Made by a program: the position numbers and the translations under genes. A DNA stretch of 64,000 bases from Deroplatys truncata (Eukaryota; Arthropoda; Insecta; Mantodea; Mantidae), in contig CM060977.1 in assembly GCA_030765065.1 (NCBI GenBank), positions 129,336,295 to 129,400,294 on the forward strand, in the 5' to 3' direction. A model generated the notes under the pieces. It saw nothing but the letters and a program-made list of their open reading frames with translations. It did no database searches and was not told where the DNA came from. Below are positions 33,927-45,587 of this stretch, in pieces. The first letter of the stretch is position 1, and the number at the start of each line of letters is the position of its first letter.

Positions 33927-35224
33927 AAGAGTCTTTCAACTAGAGTGCCCTGTCTTTAACATGTGACAGCTGCCGTTGTTATTGAGTTACAGCAGTCATG
34001 TTTTTCATGTGGTTACAGTTTTTATTGACAAACAACCATGGAACGTTACAGAATTCAGCAACGTGTAGAAATTGTGAAAATTTATTATCAAAATGTATCA
34101 TCTGTTCACCAAACTTCCGTGTATTGCGTGAAGTTTACGGTGTGCATAATCGTCCCTGCGAGAGAACGATTCGGCGTTTGATCGATAAATTTGAAAGAAG
34201 TGGTTCTGTCAGCGGCCAAAGAACGCGTGTACGTAATCGACGTAAGCGCTCCAACAAAAACACAGGCGCCGTTTGCGAGAGTGTACCCGAGAACGGAAAC
34301 AAATCAATTGCTTGTCAAGCGCAAGAATTGGGGCTTTCGCTGACCACAACTTGGCGAATTCTGCAGCTGAACTTGAAGTTTCACGCTTACAAAATGGTGT
34401 TAACTCAAGAACTAAAGCCTAATGGCCATAGGTTGCGCCGTGTATTCGCTGACTGGGCTATGGAGCAATTGGAAACTGACCTGGATTTTTGTCGAAAAAT
34501 CATCTTAAGGGACGAAGCCCACTTTTGGATGGATGGTTGTGTTAACAAACAAAATTGCTGCTATTGGAGCAATCAAGTTCCAATGCAGATTTAACAACGA
34601 CCACTTCATCCCCAAAAGGTTACTTGTGGTGTGGATTTTGGTATGGTGGAAGCATTGGTCCATATTTTTTCCAAGATGAAGATGGAGAAACTCTAACTGT
34701 CAATGAAGAAAGATACCGGGTTCTTATAAGGGACTATTTTTGGCCTCAATTGGATGTTATGGATCTCAGAAACATCTGGTTCCAGCAACATGGTGCCACA
34801 TGTCATACTGCTCTCGAAACAATCGATCTTTTGAAGGAGAAGTTCAGAGGTTTCATCATTTCTCATGGTGGTGGTGTTAACTGTCCCCCGAGGTCATGTG
34901 ATTTAACGCCGTTGGATTACTTCTTGTGGGGTTGTGTAAATCTCGAGTTTATGTCAACAAGCCAGAAACAGTAAATGATCTTGTGAATAACATCACCGTG
35001 TTATTCGTGAAGTTGGACCTAATTTACGTTCTTCTGTCATTGAAAATTGGGTCAACCGTATACGCGCAACCCAACGAAGTCGCGGCGGTCACTTAACTGA
35101 TGTTCTCTTCCACACTTAATGACATTAATTATGTTCCAAAATAAAACAATAAATAAACATCTATCATTGATATAACGTGTTTTATTTAAGTTCAAAGATA
35201 GGATACTCTTGTTGAAAGATCCTA
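33927..35224 (+). mobile_element. mariner-like element, rosa type, copy B
   Basis: A 1298-base element with TA at 33925-33926 and 35225-35226. The inverted repeats are AAGAGTCTTTCAACTAGAGT at the left and, inverted, TAGGATCTTTCAACAAGAGT at the right. It is longer than copy A because it keeps the segment encoding the middle of the DNA-binding region. Confidence 0.92.
34038..35098 (+). pseudogene. mariner transposase (DD41D), frameshifted, copy B
   Basis: The start MERYRIQQRVEIVKIYYQ at 34038 is followed, after a frame change, by 160 residues in the frame ending at 34594. These include ERTIRRLIDKFERSGSV, ELGLSLTTTWRIL and KIILRDEAHFWMDG (first catalytic Asp). A second frame, 34555-34974, carries GPYFFQDEDG and FQQHGATCHTALETIDLL, in which the second catalytic Asp has become His. 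It goes on to CPPRSCDLTPLDYFLWG with the third Asp, 41 residues lie between the two positions. The C-terminal CRRSRGG-type tail is in a third frame. It is inactive through both frameshifts and the catalytic substitution. Confidence 0.9.
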
Positions 35225-35226
35225 TA

Positions 35227-36160
35227 TTGAATAGGATACTCCCATCATATGTTTTATGTTTAAGTATAACTTATTAACAATAAATTGCTGTGATTACCAT
35301 TAATTATCCGGCTTCAACTTACACAAATATTCATAGTAGTATGCTCCAGATTATTTAAAAACACTAGCAACTACAGTATCAATAATATGCTGGGTGTTTT
35401 CCCCTCAGAGCTTCCGTTAAATGCCATCTTGTACGTTGTTATGAGGCTGTCTAATACGCAGGCTGAAATGCGCCTCCTAGACTGAGATTGAACTCGTAAC
35501 CTTGGTCACAGAATACCAATGTTCCCCAACTTCACTATCCAGGCCGATGTTTTCAGATCCGGGTTGCATTGTTAAGCGTTAAAAATAATAAAATTTTCTT
35601 GTACACTTCTCACAGTAACGATCGTTTGAACGTGAACCAATAATAGGAGTAAAGCAATATGAGGAGTGGTTAATACTGGATATCCAGAAATTATGGTTCG
35701 GAAATGTCACATTCTCCGGTAGTATTCGCTTATCTTCACGAACCGTGCTCTCCAGTTTTCACATTTTTATTTCAAAGTGCTCCGAGATGCAAGGTAGTCA
35801 CTTTCAACTGTCAAATTTATTCAATTGAATTTGTAGAACCGCTTTCGGTGTCAAAAGTATGACACATCAGTATTCTGATTATTTCCTCTCGTAGTTTGAT
35901 AAAATAAACGTGTATTAAATTAGCATCGAATGACGGTTTAAAATTGTTCATTTTGAATGTAAAATAACAATTTACCCAGTTATAACACATGCGCACGGAT
36001 AGACAGAAACATTGATACTTTTTTATTGACAATTTTATGTAAAAGCCATATATAAAAATTTACTATATTTAAAGAAAATTATAAAACTCGAGCATACATT
36101 TTCTTTATTAGTCTATTTATTATACGTCGCTTTAACTACAGGAACATTTCGCAAGGGATC
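35227..36160. other. Unassigned, with one tRNA-like piece
   Basis: On the reverse strand near 35480-35500, ACGAGTTCAATCTCAGTC resembles a B box, suggesting a SINE fragment at 35430-35560. The rest is not recognised. Confidence 0.35.
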
Positions 36161-36164
36161 TGTT

Positions 36165-36460
36165 AGATCATTGTGTGACGGACAGCGCACAGCAGCCGGA
36201 TCTTCTGCTTTCGTGACGTGCAGATGACATTATGGTGCCTCCAATCTACATGTTTTCATTGCCTATGAATAGATGGCACCACCCATTTTTCAGTTTTGCT
36301 ATTGTTTTAGACATAATGTCGTGTAATTAAATATCTAATCCGGTATTTACCTAGCGACGAAAAAACCTGAGTTAGATTGGTCGGCCCACGGAATTTAAAC
36401 CCGGAATTTCCCGAATGTGGGTCACAGACGTTACCGCCTGAGCCATCCCGCTCGGTTCGA
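36165..36460 (-). repeat. Composite tRNA-headed SINE, left copy
   Basis: On the reverse strand: head CGAGCGGGATGGCTCAGGCG (A box) and CCGGGTTTAAATTCCGTGGG (B box). The body holds GACCAATCTAACTCAGG, then AAAACAATAGCAAAA, then the tail segment GGAGGCACCATAATGTCATC with CACGAAAGCAGAAGATC. The same order of parts is found in forward orientation at 37.1-38.6 kb, so these parts form one longer element. Confidence 0.8.
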
Positions 36461-37139
36461 GCAAACTTTGAAAAGATAAAATACCACTTTTGTTATATTC
36501 ATTAAAATTTCAGTAAAGTTTCTAGTATAACAAGAACCATGCACAATTCCACAGCGTTAATACAATTCATACGCATCTGCATACTTGGTTTAAATCTGTC
36601 ATCCATTCCCTTAGAACGGTTTAAGCGATAAACTTTGAAGTTGTGTTTATAAATTTGAAATTTAAGTCGGATTTTAAAAATTCTGCAATTCAGTGTCACG
36701 CAGAATATAAGTGTGGAAGATGGAAAACTGTAGTTCGAGTCTGGCCGCTGTAGTGCTGTCACAAATCTGATTTATCCTTCAAAATTCGTCTACCTTAATT
36801 AAAAACACTAAAATTAAAGTAACTCTTCTCATGTGTTCCAGTAATTAGCACTATAACTGTCAGGGCAACGTCCGTTTTTTAATACGGCAACCGCACAAAT
36901 GGAATGGAAGGGGCTGTTTCTAGAATGAGGCAGATACTCTAGCTTGCAGAGTAAGCTACCTGTCTCATAACAGGACGTCGTCATTTTAGTGGAGCAGCAG
37001 GGAAAAAAACAAAAGGAATCACAGCAACTGTTGTTGCAGTTTTTTCGTGTCTAACAGGCTGCTTGCTACTGCCCAGAGAGAGAAAGTCAGACAGAGACGG
37101 AGAGAGAGAAACCCTCCTACACTCTAGTACAAAACACAA
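36461..37139. other. Spacer with GA-rich run
   Basis: Between the two opposed SINE copies. A GAGA-rich interrupted run is at 37075-37112. An 86-codon reverse frame at 36502-36762 is not recognised. Confidence 0.4.
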
Positions 37140-37321
37140 CCACCGAGCGGGATGACAGGCGGTAATGTCTATGGTCGGGAAGTCCCGAGTTCAAATCCCG
37201 TGGGCGACCAATCTGATGGAGGTTTTTCGCGGTTTCTCTCAGCCGCTAAGGTAAATGCCCGATTGGATATTTAATACCACGAGCCTAAGTTCCACCTTAA
37301 ATCTAAAACAATAGTAAAAAT
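37140..37321 (+). repeat. Composite SINE, right copy, first part
   Basis: Head CGAGCGGGATGACAGGCGGT and B box GAGTTCAAATCCCGTGGG, body GACCAATCTGATGGAGG and TTTTTCGCGGTTTCTC. It ends at AAAACAATAGTAAAA where R1 is inserted. The remainder continues at 38204. Confidence 0.85.
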
Positions 37322-38203
37322 CTGATGTGTTACACTCATATGCGTTTCTCTACTCTTGTACAAACTATTTTTACAAACGCTTATTCTCCATCTACTTCAT
37401 GTTAATCGAAATAAACGTTTGCACGCTATGTTATTGCCAATTTTCTTGTGGATGTAAGGGGAATATATATTTACAAGGGCAATATAGAAATACAGTAGCC
37501 TTTAAGCACATACATATCTCTTAATAGCTGGTTGCTAGGTGCAGCACCATTCCCTTTGCCGCAGATTAATACTCTTTGCATATCTAAGACAAAAGATGAA
37601 TAACTAATTCCCATTTGAGAAAATAAGTATTGAAAAATTTAAGGGAAAAACAAGCAATATCTCGAAAATGGTTTGCTCAACAAAAAAATGTATAACAAAT
37701 TGTGCATTTTAACGCGATCTACATTTTCTGTGTAGTAAAATTTTGTCTATCTCTTATGGTTTACCAGTTATGCAAAAGTCGTTCACAATGCAGAATACCT
37801 TTGGAGACATTCCCAGAACATTCAAGATATACATATTATTTGTCATGCAAATATCTTAAACATATGATATTTTAATCAAAATCCTTAAGAGCCATATTTG
37901 AGAAAATTAAAATTTTCGATAAATCTTCCATGTAAAGGGTAATGTAGGGTGGGGGGATTTTCTTGAAAACTTTCGTGTCGCATCTCTGGAAGATACTAAA
38001 CCTAAATACCAAGTTTGGCGTTTATCCGACTGTTCGTTTCTGAGTTATGCTGTTCACAGCCAGACACACACACGGACATGTTTCCAAAAATGCTTTTTTT
38101 GGATTCAGGGGGTCTCAAAACATGTATTTACGGTGAAATCTCGGTATCGAATTTTTGGGTGGAATGCAATACTTCCCCTGCTTACTAAACGTAGTAGAGA
38201 AAG
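37322..38203 (-). repeat. R1 repeat, subfamily A, full length with 7-bp duplication
   Basis: The 882-base reference copy, from CTGATGTGTTACACTCATAT to TAAACGTAGTAGAGAAAG. It is flanked on both sides by a perfect TAAAAAT (37315-37321 and 38204-38210). Because the host is a known SINE with a second copy, the insertion boundaries are well defined here. Confidence 0.92.
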
Positions 38204-38560
38204 TAAAAATAAAAAATAGGTGGTAATAACGAATGCTGTGCCACCTATCCACAAACAATGCAATCGGGTAGACTGGACGCACCCTAATACCATCTGCACG
38301 GCACGAAGCAGAAGATCCTATGCACTAGGTTCTCTGTTCTCTTTGACGAAGCAAGATAGCATGGCTATAGGGATGAGACCTAGAAGGCCAGCTGTCCGCC
38401 TTTCTACATGAAAGCAGCAGGTAGACTGGAGGCACCCTAATGCCATCTGCACGGCACGAAGCAGAAGATTCAGTTGCTATGCACTAAGACTTTTGTGTAC
38501 ACGTGACGAAGCAAGTGGTTACAGGGATGAGACCTAGAAGGCTAACTGTCCACCACACAT
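38204..38560 (+). repeat. Composite SINE, right copy, tail with 153-bp tandem duplication
   Basis: After TAGGTGGT the tail segment begins. The unit GGTAGACTGG...ACGGCACGAAGCAGAAGA...GATGAGACCTAGAAGGC is at 38267-38405 and again from 38420 to about 38556, a period of 153. Only one unit is present in the left copy, so the duplication arose in this copy or its lineage. Confidence 0.8.
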
Positions 38561-38923
38561 TGATCTAGGAGTTACCCACTAACATATCCGTCGCGATATG
38601 ATCACGTACTTAAAGCTACGTAAAATAGAGTAATAATAAAAGCCACATTTATAGATAACACTTTCTATCCATTAACAATGATAACATTTAAAAAAATCCT
38701 AATCCCAGACATTTATATTTGGTTGAGTAGCGTTCCTAAAAGGGCCCGTCTTCCGTTTGACTGCAAATGCGATATTTCCATTGTGTGGCCGTTAAAATTT
38801 AATCGAGCAACAGAACAATAGACATTTATATGGAATATGAATAATCGATAACTAGCATTCTTCTGTCAGCATTTCATTTTATTTCATCAGTTTATTTACA
38901 CGTTGTTGTTCGCATTCTGAAAA
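38561..38923. other. Unassigned
   Basis: No feature recognised. It may contain the left end of the mariner relic, but no terminal repeat was found. Confidence 0.35.
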
Positions 38924-39445
38924 ATGACTTTCTCGATACAAGAAAGCATTCAAATATTGGAAACCTATGTGAAAATCTATCAGCAAAGAGTTCAATACAG
39001 AAATTATTTAGAAATGGTGCGTTGCGGGATCTGTGTAGAACGTAAATCGAGAAAGCATTCCTTCAGTTCGCACACCGGAAGTTTTGAGGATTTTCGTCAA
39101 AGCACAAAGAAGTAAATTGGTGCAACAGGCACATGTAACGAGCAGGAGTTGACAGCGGATATTAAAAAGCGGATCTAACAGCATGTGAGGTTTTCCTGTA
39201 AGGATATTTGAAGAGCTAGGTCTTTGAAACAAATCCACACACAGTACAGGAACTGAGAGACAACATCAGCCGTGTAGTTGTCGACATCGATATCAGAACT
39301 TTACGCCGGGTGTATCTGAATATGGTTAGGCGTGCACAGCTGTGTATTAATGCTGCAGAAGGCCACTTGCAACATTAATGGCGAATCCATTTCAGCAATT
39401 TGTTTGTCATTCGTTTGTATATACTCTACACTTACACGGGCCACT
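38924..39445 (+). pseudogene. Internally deleted mariner-group transposase relic
   Basis: The first frame, MTFSIQESIQILETYVKIYQ (38924 on), looks like the N-terminal helix-turn-helix start of the DUF4817/DDE_3 mariner group. About 260 bases later, NPHTVQELRDNISRVVVDID and RRVYLNMVRRAQLCINAAEG with HLQH are a clear match to the C-terminal end of that group (NPHT-ELK-NI, RR-CI-A-GGH-QH pattern). The whole DDE core between them is missing. A GGGCCACTTTTATGTGCGCC end-like motif follows at about 39437-39456. Confidence 0.7.
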
Positions 39446-39652
39446 TTTATGTGCGCCAGTCTTTATCACTCTATATATATGCAACATTGAAAAAGAAATA
39501 TCTACAATTACATATTATATGATTGAGCTAAATTTCCTGTTTCATTTGTGAATAATAAGCATACTTCCTCTAGCTGTACTGAAATTGTACAAAACGTTAA
39601 GGAGATTCACATACAACGAAATATGGGACAGATTTCATGTACAGCTTCTTGC

Positions 39653-39675
39653 AAAAAAAAAAAAAAAAAAAAAAA
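39653..39675 (+). repeat. Poly(A) run of 23 bases
   Basis: Could be the tail of a retroposed sequence. AATAATAAG lies about 100 bases upstream, but no identifiable source precedes it. Confidence 0.6.
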
Positions 39676-41009
39676 TCGTCTTGAAATAGGACAATAGGAG
39701 AAAGGCTGGTGTAGTTTCTACGTTACGGTATAGCGGTTCCTACTGGCAGGACCCCACTAAGTTGTTGGTGTTACGTACCTGTAGGTCGTCTTGATGCCCA
39801 TACTTTTGTGATGCATCTTGAGGTTCTCGCAGACTGGAATGTGATGATCCTATATATGTATTCTTGTGTGTGTGTTGTGTTAGTATGTTAATTGTGCCAC
39901 GGCTGCTGTATTTTGAATCGTAGAGCTATTGTGTCTTGTCAGGGTTAGGTATGGAGAATGTTAAAATATCTTGCACACGTGTATTCTGTTACCTATTTCA
40001 CTTGCATTTCTAGATAAATCACATATAAATACTCACAAATCACTATTGTCCTTGTCCTGCTAAAGTATGTACCTATAACTGGCAGACTTTAAACATTTAG
40101 TTTTAACGTCTATTTAGAGACGAGCGTATACAAGACCATCCTGGTCGTAGTCTGAAAAGCTTCTGTTCGCGTTTCTTTCAACCGTTTTCTTAGCGTACGT
40201 GTTTGAGTTATAGGCACGTATAAAAGTACCTGATTGGTGCTACTATAGAATAACAACTAATAATATTTTATGTTACATGTAGATATATTTACAGATTTCC
40301 ATTGTCTTAATTATGAATCCAAGGTTCGCTACATGCTTATGCAGATACTACTGCATTTCTTGCGATTTTATATTACTGGTTATATAACTAACAATGGCAT
40401 TTCACTCTTATATTATATTCTATACGTTATAACGTTATATACTTATTCTCTACCATGTGTAAATTGTCAGTATATGTGTTTTTTAACATTCCTCTTAATT
40501 ATTATACGAACAATATTAGCAAAAAGTACATAACACGTAAAAACTTAAAACAAAAATAATAAAGAAAGAAATTATTAATGTGTTGATACTGAGAAGCTGT
40601 GGATTAGATATCTTATTACATTAATGAGTTATCGTATTAGTTTTTTTCTGGTTAGTACTGTATGTTGCTTCAACTACCAGGGCCATTACTCTCGGTTATT
40701 TGCTAGTTAACTTGCAATGTTTTAAATTTACCTCAGATGTTTCAGATAAACAGAATGAAGATTCGCTACCATTAAATGTAATTTTAAAAGAGATCTTTTC
40801 TAACCATGTAAATATTTATATATTTAAAGTTAGTTTGATAAATTTAACGAAAAACATCGGAGGAGCAATTTTTTAAGAATATAGTTAGTAGTGTTTGAAA
40901 TGCGATTTAATTTCAGTGCAAAATGCTACACAGAATGCAAAGAAAGCCCTCCTTATGTTCACCCGGGTTACTCAATGCATTATCGTCGAAATTTTGAAAA
41001 CGTTTTGCA
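39676..41009. other. AT-rich DNA, nothing recognised
   Basis: The 87-codon frame at 40270 is a by-product of AT-rich composition. No feature supported. Confidence 0.35.
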
Positions 41010-41435
41010 AACTATTCCTTAAAAAACACGTTTTCTATGTATTTTGCGCTAATGCAAACGTTTACAGAAACACTTTCATTACACATTTTAGTTTTAGGTA
41101 CAAGGGCATACAGGCAAACGAGGCGGTAGTCAAAATGTTTGAAAGCGGGTCACTATATGCCAGCCTTGAAATGCTACTCCCTCAGCATAACATCCAGAGA
41201 AGCAATCTGTTTGTAGTAGCTTAAAAAGCGACCAAAGTATTGAAGCATTTAAATAGATAACAACCGTTATCTCGGAAATAACTGATGTCACAAAAGAAGT
41301 CATCTGAAAGAATGTCCTAGAGAGATCTACGTTATTTTGTGTAATAAGTATTTGCCAGCTATACAAACTTATATCAAATTTCTTTCGAATTAAGGCGACT
41401 TTACAGGCTCACAGAAAATTTAAGATACCAGGTTT
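41010..41435 (-). repeat. R1 repeat, subfamily B, old fragment
   Basis: Reverse fragment with ATTACACATTTTAGTTTTAG, TAGATAACAACCGTTATCTC and CTCACAGAAAATTTAAGATA. It is more diverged than most copies and lacks both ends. Confidence 0.7.
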
Positions 41436-41832
41436 CACAAACAAGCCGTGCTTTGCAGTTTTATATTTTCCTGCAAAAGAAGTTGCCGCTCCACTGCTGT
41501 TACGAAGGGCCAGTGCAGGTACAAAGCTAAAGGTCACCGAGGTAGTGCTGCTGTCTGAGGGTGTTTACGTGGTAGTTTCGCACTGATAAGCGTCGCGTGG
41601 TCACCTTCATCTGTAGGTAGTTCGAGCCAGGTCGTTCATACAAAAAAGATAACGTTCAGCAATAACGAACACACAGATATGGTTAAAATGCAGCTGAGGT
41701 TCGAAGGCTATTTTCTGAACATTTTCAGGCGCGACATCTGTGTTCTTTCGTCCACCAAGGCAGGCAGGTTTATGCACATGCTTATTATGAATAATGCACT
41801 AATACAAATCAGTTTAATTCTAATCACCCTTA

Positions 41833-41864
<32 letters not shown>

Positions 41865-42324
41865 ATGAAACAGATTTCTGTTTAGTCTTGGTAACGTTGC
41901 GGCACCAAATGGTGGTATATAGTTGCACTAATTGTAGATTAACTGCAGTGGAACTAAATGGCTTAACACGTGTGCTCAGGTTTGCATCAAGCAGCAATCC
42001 TGAATTCTTTTTAATGCCCGAATTGCTTACTAAATAACAGATACCACTCCTCCCCCATACACACTTAGATATTCTCATATTCAAACACCAGACTCTGGGC
42101 ATACAGTGAAATGTTTTTGTTTAATGATAGCTGGTGCCCACATGGGAATCGAACACCTCTTATAGCACGCAGTTTCTCTACCAAATGAGCTCTGGGACCG
42201 TAATAGTATTTAAAGTATTGGTTTTCAAGCATTGGTCTTTCATTTGGGGGTCTCCTCTCTACTTAGGCAAACCATTCGGCATCTGCGCATGCAACTTCAA
42301 CTAAGGACGGCTTGTGTGGACCAC
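41436..42324. other. Unassigned, with (AT)n and a tRNA-like SINE head
   Basis: An (AT)n run is at 41841-41863. On the reverse strand 42115-42205 reads AGAGCTCATTTGGTAGAGAA and GTGTTCGATTCCCATGTGGG, good A and B boxes, but the anticodon arm does not pair, so this is taken as a SINE head. Nothing else seen. Confidence 0.5.
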
Positions 42325-42670
42325 CTGGTATATGTTTCGTTTGCCAGTAAATATCTCAAGTATTTTAATCAAATTTGTTAGGGCCACTAGAGAAAATGAA
42401 AAATATTGACACGTTTTCCATATAAAGGATGTTTTGCAGTAGAGAAATTCTCTTGAAAACTTTCGTGTCACATATTTGGCAAATGAGAACCCAAATACTA
42501 GTTTTGGCATGTATAAGACCTTTAGTTTTAGAGATATGTTCATACACACGGATATTTTTCTAAAATTCCTATTCAGTTGTCTGAAAGCATGCATATTTTC
42601 TGTAAAATATCGGTATCAAAAGTTTGCATTAAGTACAATACTTTATCTGTTCACTGCGTTGTGAGAACGT
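42325..42670 (-). repeat. R1 repeat, 5' half, reverse
   Basis: From AATATCTCAAGTATTTTAAT through GTTTTGCAGTAGAGAAATTC to TCACTGCGTTGTGAGAACG. The GT region is reduced to ACACACGG. Diverged copy. Confidence 0.75.
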
Positions 42671-44216
42671 AAAAATTAAGCTTATATCCTGAAATATAAA
42701 TGCACTGTTCAATACATACTACGAATAAGAAAACCCTATAAAATGTTTCTTTTCACCTCAAACACACAATTTTAGGTGCCTTGAGGATATTGTATGCACA
42801 AAAAATTTAAATAGCGACTATTAGATTTCCAATTTAATTGCTGTAGTTTATTTTAAACTTCCTTGATTTAGAGAAATTTATTTATAACTTTGAAAATGTG
42901 GAAGTGAGGTGGCGCTATGGTAACGAGTGCGACTCCATTTGGGAGTCCATGTTTCAAAACCCCGGAGCCGAACCGCAGTTTTCCTCGGTCGCTACACGAA
43001 TGCTCGGTTGAATAATTCGGCCCGCGAATTTTCCTATCATCGCATCACTATATTTTATTTCCTTCTTCTTCACCGCCATACCAAACATTGGGCTGATCAG
43101 CCATCCTGGATATGCTATGATCCATCGTTTGCCTGGTCCTCGACAGGCTACTGACCCAGGCATTTTAAGTCTTTGGGGATCTAAGTCGTACAGAGAGAGT
43201 AATCAGTTGAAGAAAATGCGGAAGTATTTTACTAGTAATGAATCAAGTATAACGTTTTAACATTTAATAATAGTAGATTATGATACAAGGGGTAAAGTAG
43301 GGTTTATTTTGAGAGTAGGAATGTTTACGAAACGAAGGCCCAAGGCCGAGTTTAATAATCCTACAAGCAAAATAAAACCACTTCTAACACGTCTGGCATA
43401 TGCTATTTCTTAAATAGCACTCGAATTTGTAAAATATTATTAATATGATATTGATTCCCGAAACTAAGAGAAATCAGTTTAGAACGCGGTTCTTGAGACA
43501 AGAAAAAAACGTTACAAAACAAGATTCGGATGTCTTGTTTTATTGATTCGCTAGCAGTGAAATTATTTTCATCGTGTTTTGCCTTACGACAAGCAATGAA
43601 TCGATTAAATACTAAATCATACTGCTTTTTGAATTTTTGTTTGTGCAAGTACTACTAGTGTTATTTTTTCTGCTCCTTTTGTAACTTAAATTCCATTTCA
43701 GTTTCTTCTGAATTCATAATTTTCGGCATTGAATCTTTATGTAGGTTATCGTAGATAAAAGAATAATGTTTAAGATCAAAGAAAACAGAAAGCTGTCAAT
43801 ATAACGCATAGGATAACTGTAAACTGTATAACGAATTACAATAAATTGAAGTGTGACGATTTGTATTGTGAAGAGATAATGCGAGCATCATGAGAAATTA
43901 ATCATCTAAAAAGACAACAAAAAGTGAAACCTAATCAAACCAAATCGAGTTAATAAACTTCTGAAATTGCAAAGGGTAATTGCTATGAGATTGGAATTCA
44001 AATCCTAGTGCGATAATTTAAAGCTTTTAGCTCGTATGCAGCGTGTTAGAAATACTACTTTTAGGCCTTGCTGTCTAAAAACAGTACTAAAATATGACAA
44101 TCTCAGTTTAAACAGTAATGTTACGGAGATAAGTTTTGTAGCTAACCAGAGACTGGCTGCACCTTTTGTAACAATAATCTTATCTCAGCTTGCCTATCAT
44201 CTACTATGAGGCAGTA
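42671..44216. other. Unassigned, with SINE-like piece
   Basis: At 42905-43050, GAGGTGGCGCTATGGTAACG (A-box-like), GTTTCAAAACCCCGG and TTTTCCTCGGTCGCTACACG resemble the head and core of the SINEs elsewhere. The remainder is AT-rich and not recognised. Confidence 0.4.
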
Positions 44217-44907
44217 TTTTTAACACTTAAATAATTTCAGTCTAATTATATAATATATAAATTCAATAACAGTCCGCCTTAAAGCAATATGTGTATAACA
44301 TAATATATAAAGTGTATGTAACAGTCATTGCATTATGTTTATATTACTGAGTACATGTATAATAATATTATGTGAATGTATTAAGTAATTTAATACTGTT
44401 GGAGCTGTGAGAATAGAACCCGGAGGTTGCTAACAATGAGGTAATCTTAAGGCAATAATGAATTGGAAAGTTTAATAATGCTACTAGTAATTTTTGAAAC
44501 AATAATGTAATATTTAAAACAGTTTATAAATAGCCAATCAACAACCAAACAAGCTGAATGTTAAATAAAATTATTCTATTGGAGTAAAATTAGCCAATCA
44601 GAGGCTTGAGATACAGAAATTTACAAATTTAAGCGGTAAACGCCAGTTGCTAGCAGACAGCGTTCACAACCGGATGCTGGACGCGTTCTCAAGAAGTTTA
44701 ATACGTATTCAGTGCGAGACATATTAAATTCATTACGGCGAGAATATTATAAAGTCTACGTGTTAAAAAGTGCAAGTAATTAATTAATAATCTCACAGCT
44801 CCCTATATCAGTGAAGTTTTATTTAATCGTGTGAAGGATTAATATTAATACAACTAACTTCTCCTTCAAATTGGCTTTCCATACGTGAAGCAACATTCTA
44901 ACTCTTA
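44217..44907 (+). mobile_element. Solo-LTR-like element, copy C4, internally deleted
   Basis: Starts TGAGGCAGTATTTTTAACAC at 44217, keeps TTTATAAATAGCCAATCAAC and the AGTGCAAGTAATTAATTAAT block. It then jumps from GTGTGAAGGATTAAT to ACTTCTCCTTCAAATTGGCT, losing about 230 bases. The end GTGAAGCAACATTCTAACTC is followed by ACTA, also found before the start (44213-44216 and 44908-44911). Confidence 0.75.
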
Positions 44908-44911
44908 ACTA

Positions 44912-45587
44912 ACATATATCACATAAATGAGCGATTGAAACCTTTGCATTCGTTATTAACGTAGTGTATTTTACATACGGTTACTCCACTAACATTTTTG
45001 CGTTATACCTTTAACTTTCTATGGGTAAGATGCATAGGACATGTTTTGCAAGAGAAAGGCCTGGAGAAAGCAAATGAACGAGAACGGAGAAGAGGAGTTT
45101 GGGAAAGAGAGAGAGGAGACACTACTGCCCTTTTGTCAATAGTAACTAGAGAAACAAAGTTCGCTTCACTTCATCCCCCAGAACTAAAATAAAACCGAAA
45201 AAGAGATAGCTAGTTTGTGTTTTCCTTCTTGGACGAACAAACAAAGGATAACTTCTAAAATGAGAAAAATAAGAACGAAAGAATAATCTATGTTCCAAGC
45301 CAGAAAAACAGCCCTCATTTCCTTTTCATTTGTAGTACTCAGCAAAATGTATTAACGAATAAAAGAAAAAGAAGTGCATGGCTAGTAAACAACTAAAAGA
45401 AAATTCCGATATACATCCTTGCATAATATCATGGAAATTATTCACATCGAATTTATTCTTCACTAATACTTAGCTTTTCTCTGTGGTAAACAGTTGTATT
45501 TTCTAAACCTCACACGTTTTGGAGGCTTTGTCCGAATGAAAATAATTAAATAATAATTCCGTTATAGTATTATATTAAGGTGTGATA
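44912..45587. other. Unassigned
   Basis: A 64-codon frame at 44998 has a GHVLQEKGLEKANERERRR stretch vaguely like LINE C-terminal ends. Too weak to call. Confidence 0.35.

Noticed and set aside
37322..38203. R1 as a Helitron (hairpin near one end, A/T-rich target)
   Set aside because: No CTRR end, the palindrome lies at the opposite relation expected, and a 7-base duplication flanks this copy.
42115..42205. Possible functional tRNA gene on the reverse strand
   Set aside because: A and B boxes are good, but acceptor and anticodon stems do not pair. Treated as a SINE head.
44998..45192. Frame with GHVLQEKGLEKANERERRR resembling a LINE C-terminus
   Set aside because: Similarity is limited to a charged stretch. 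No other LINE motif lies nearby.
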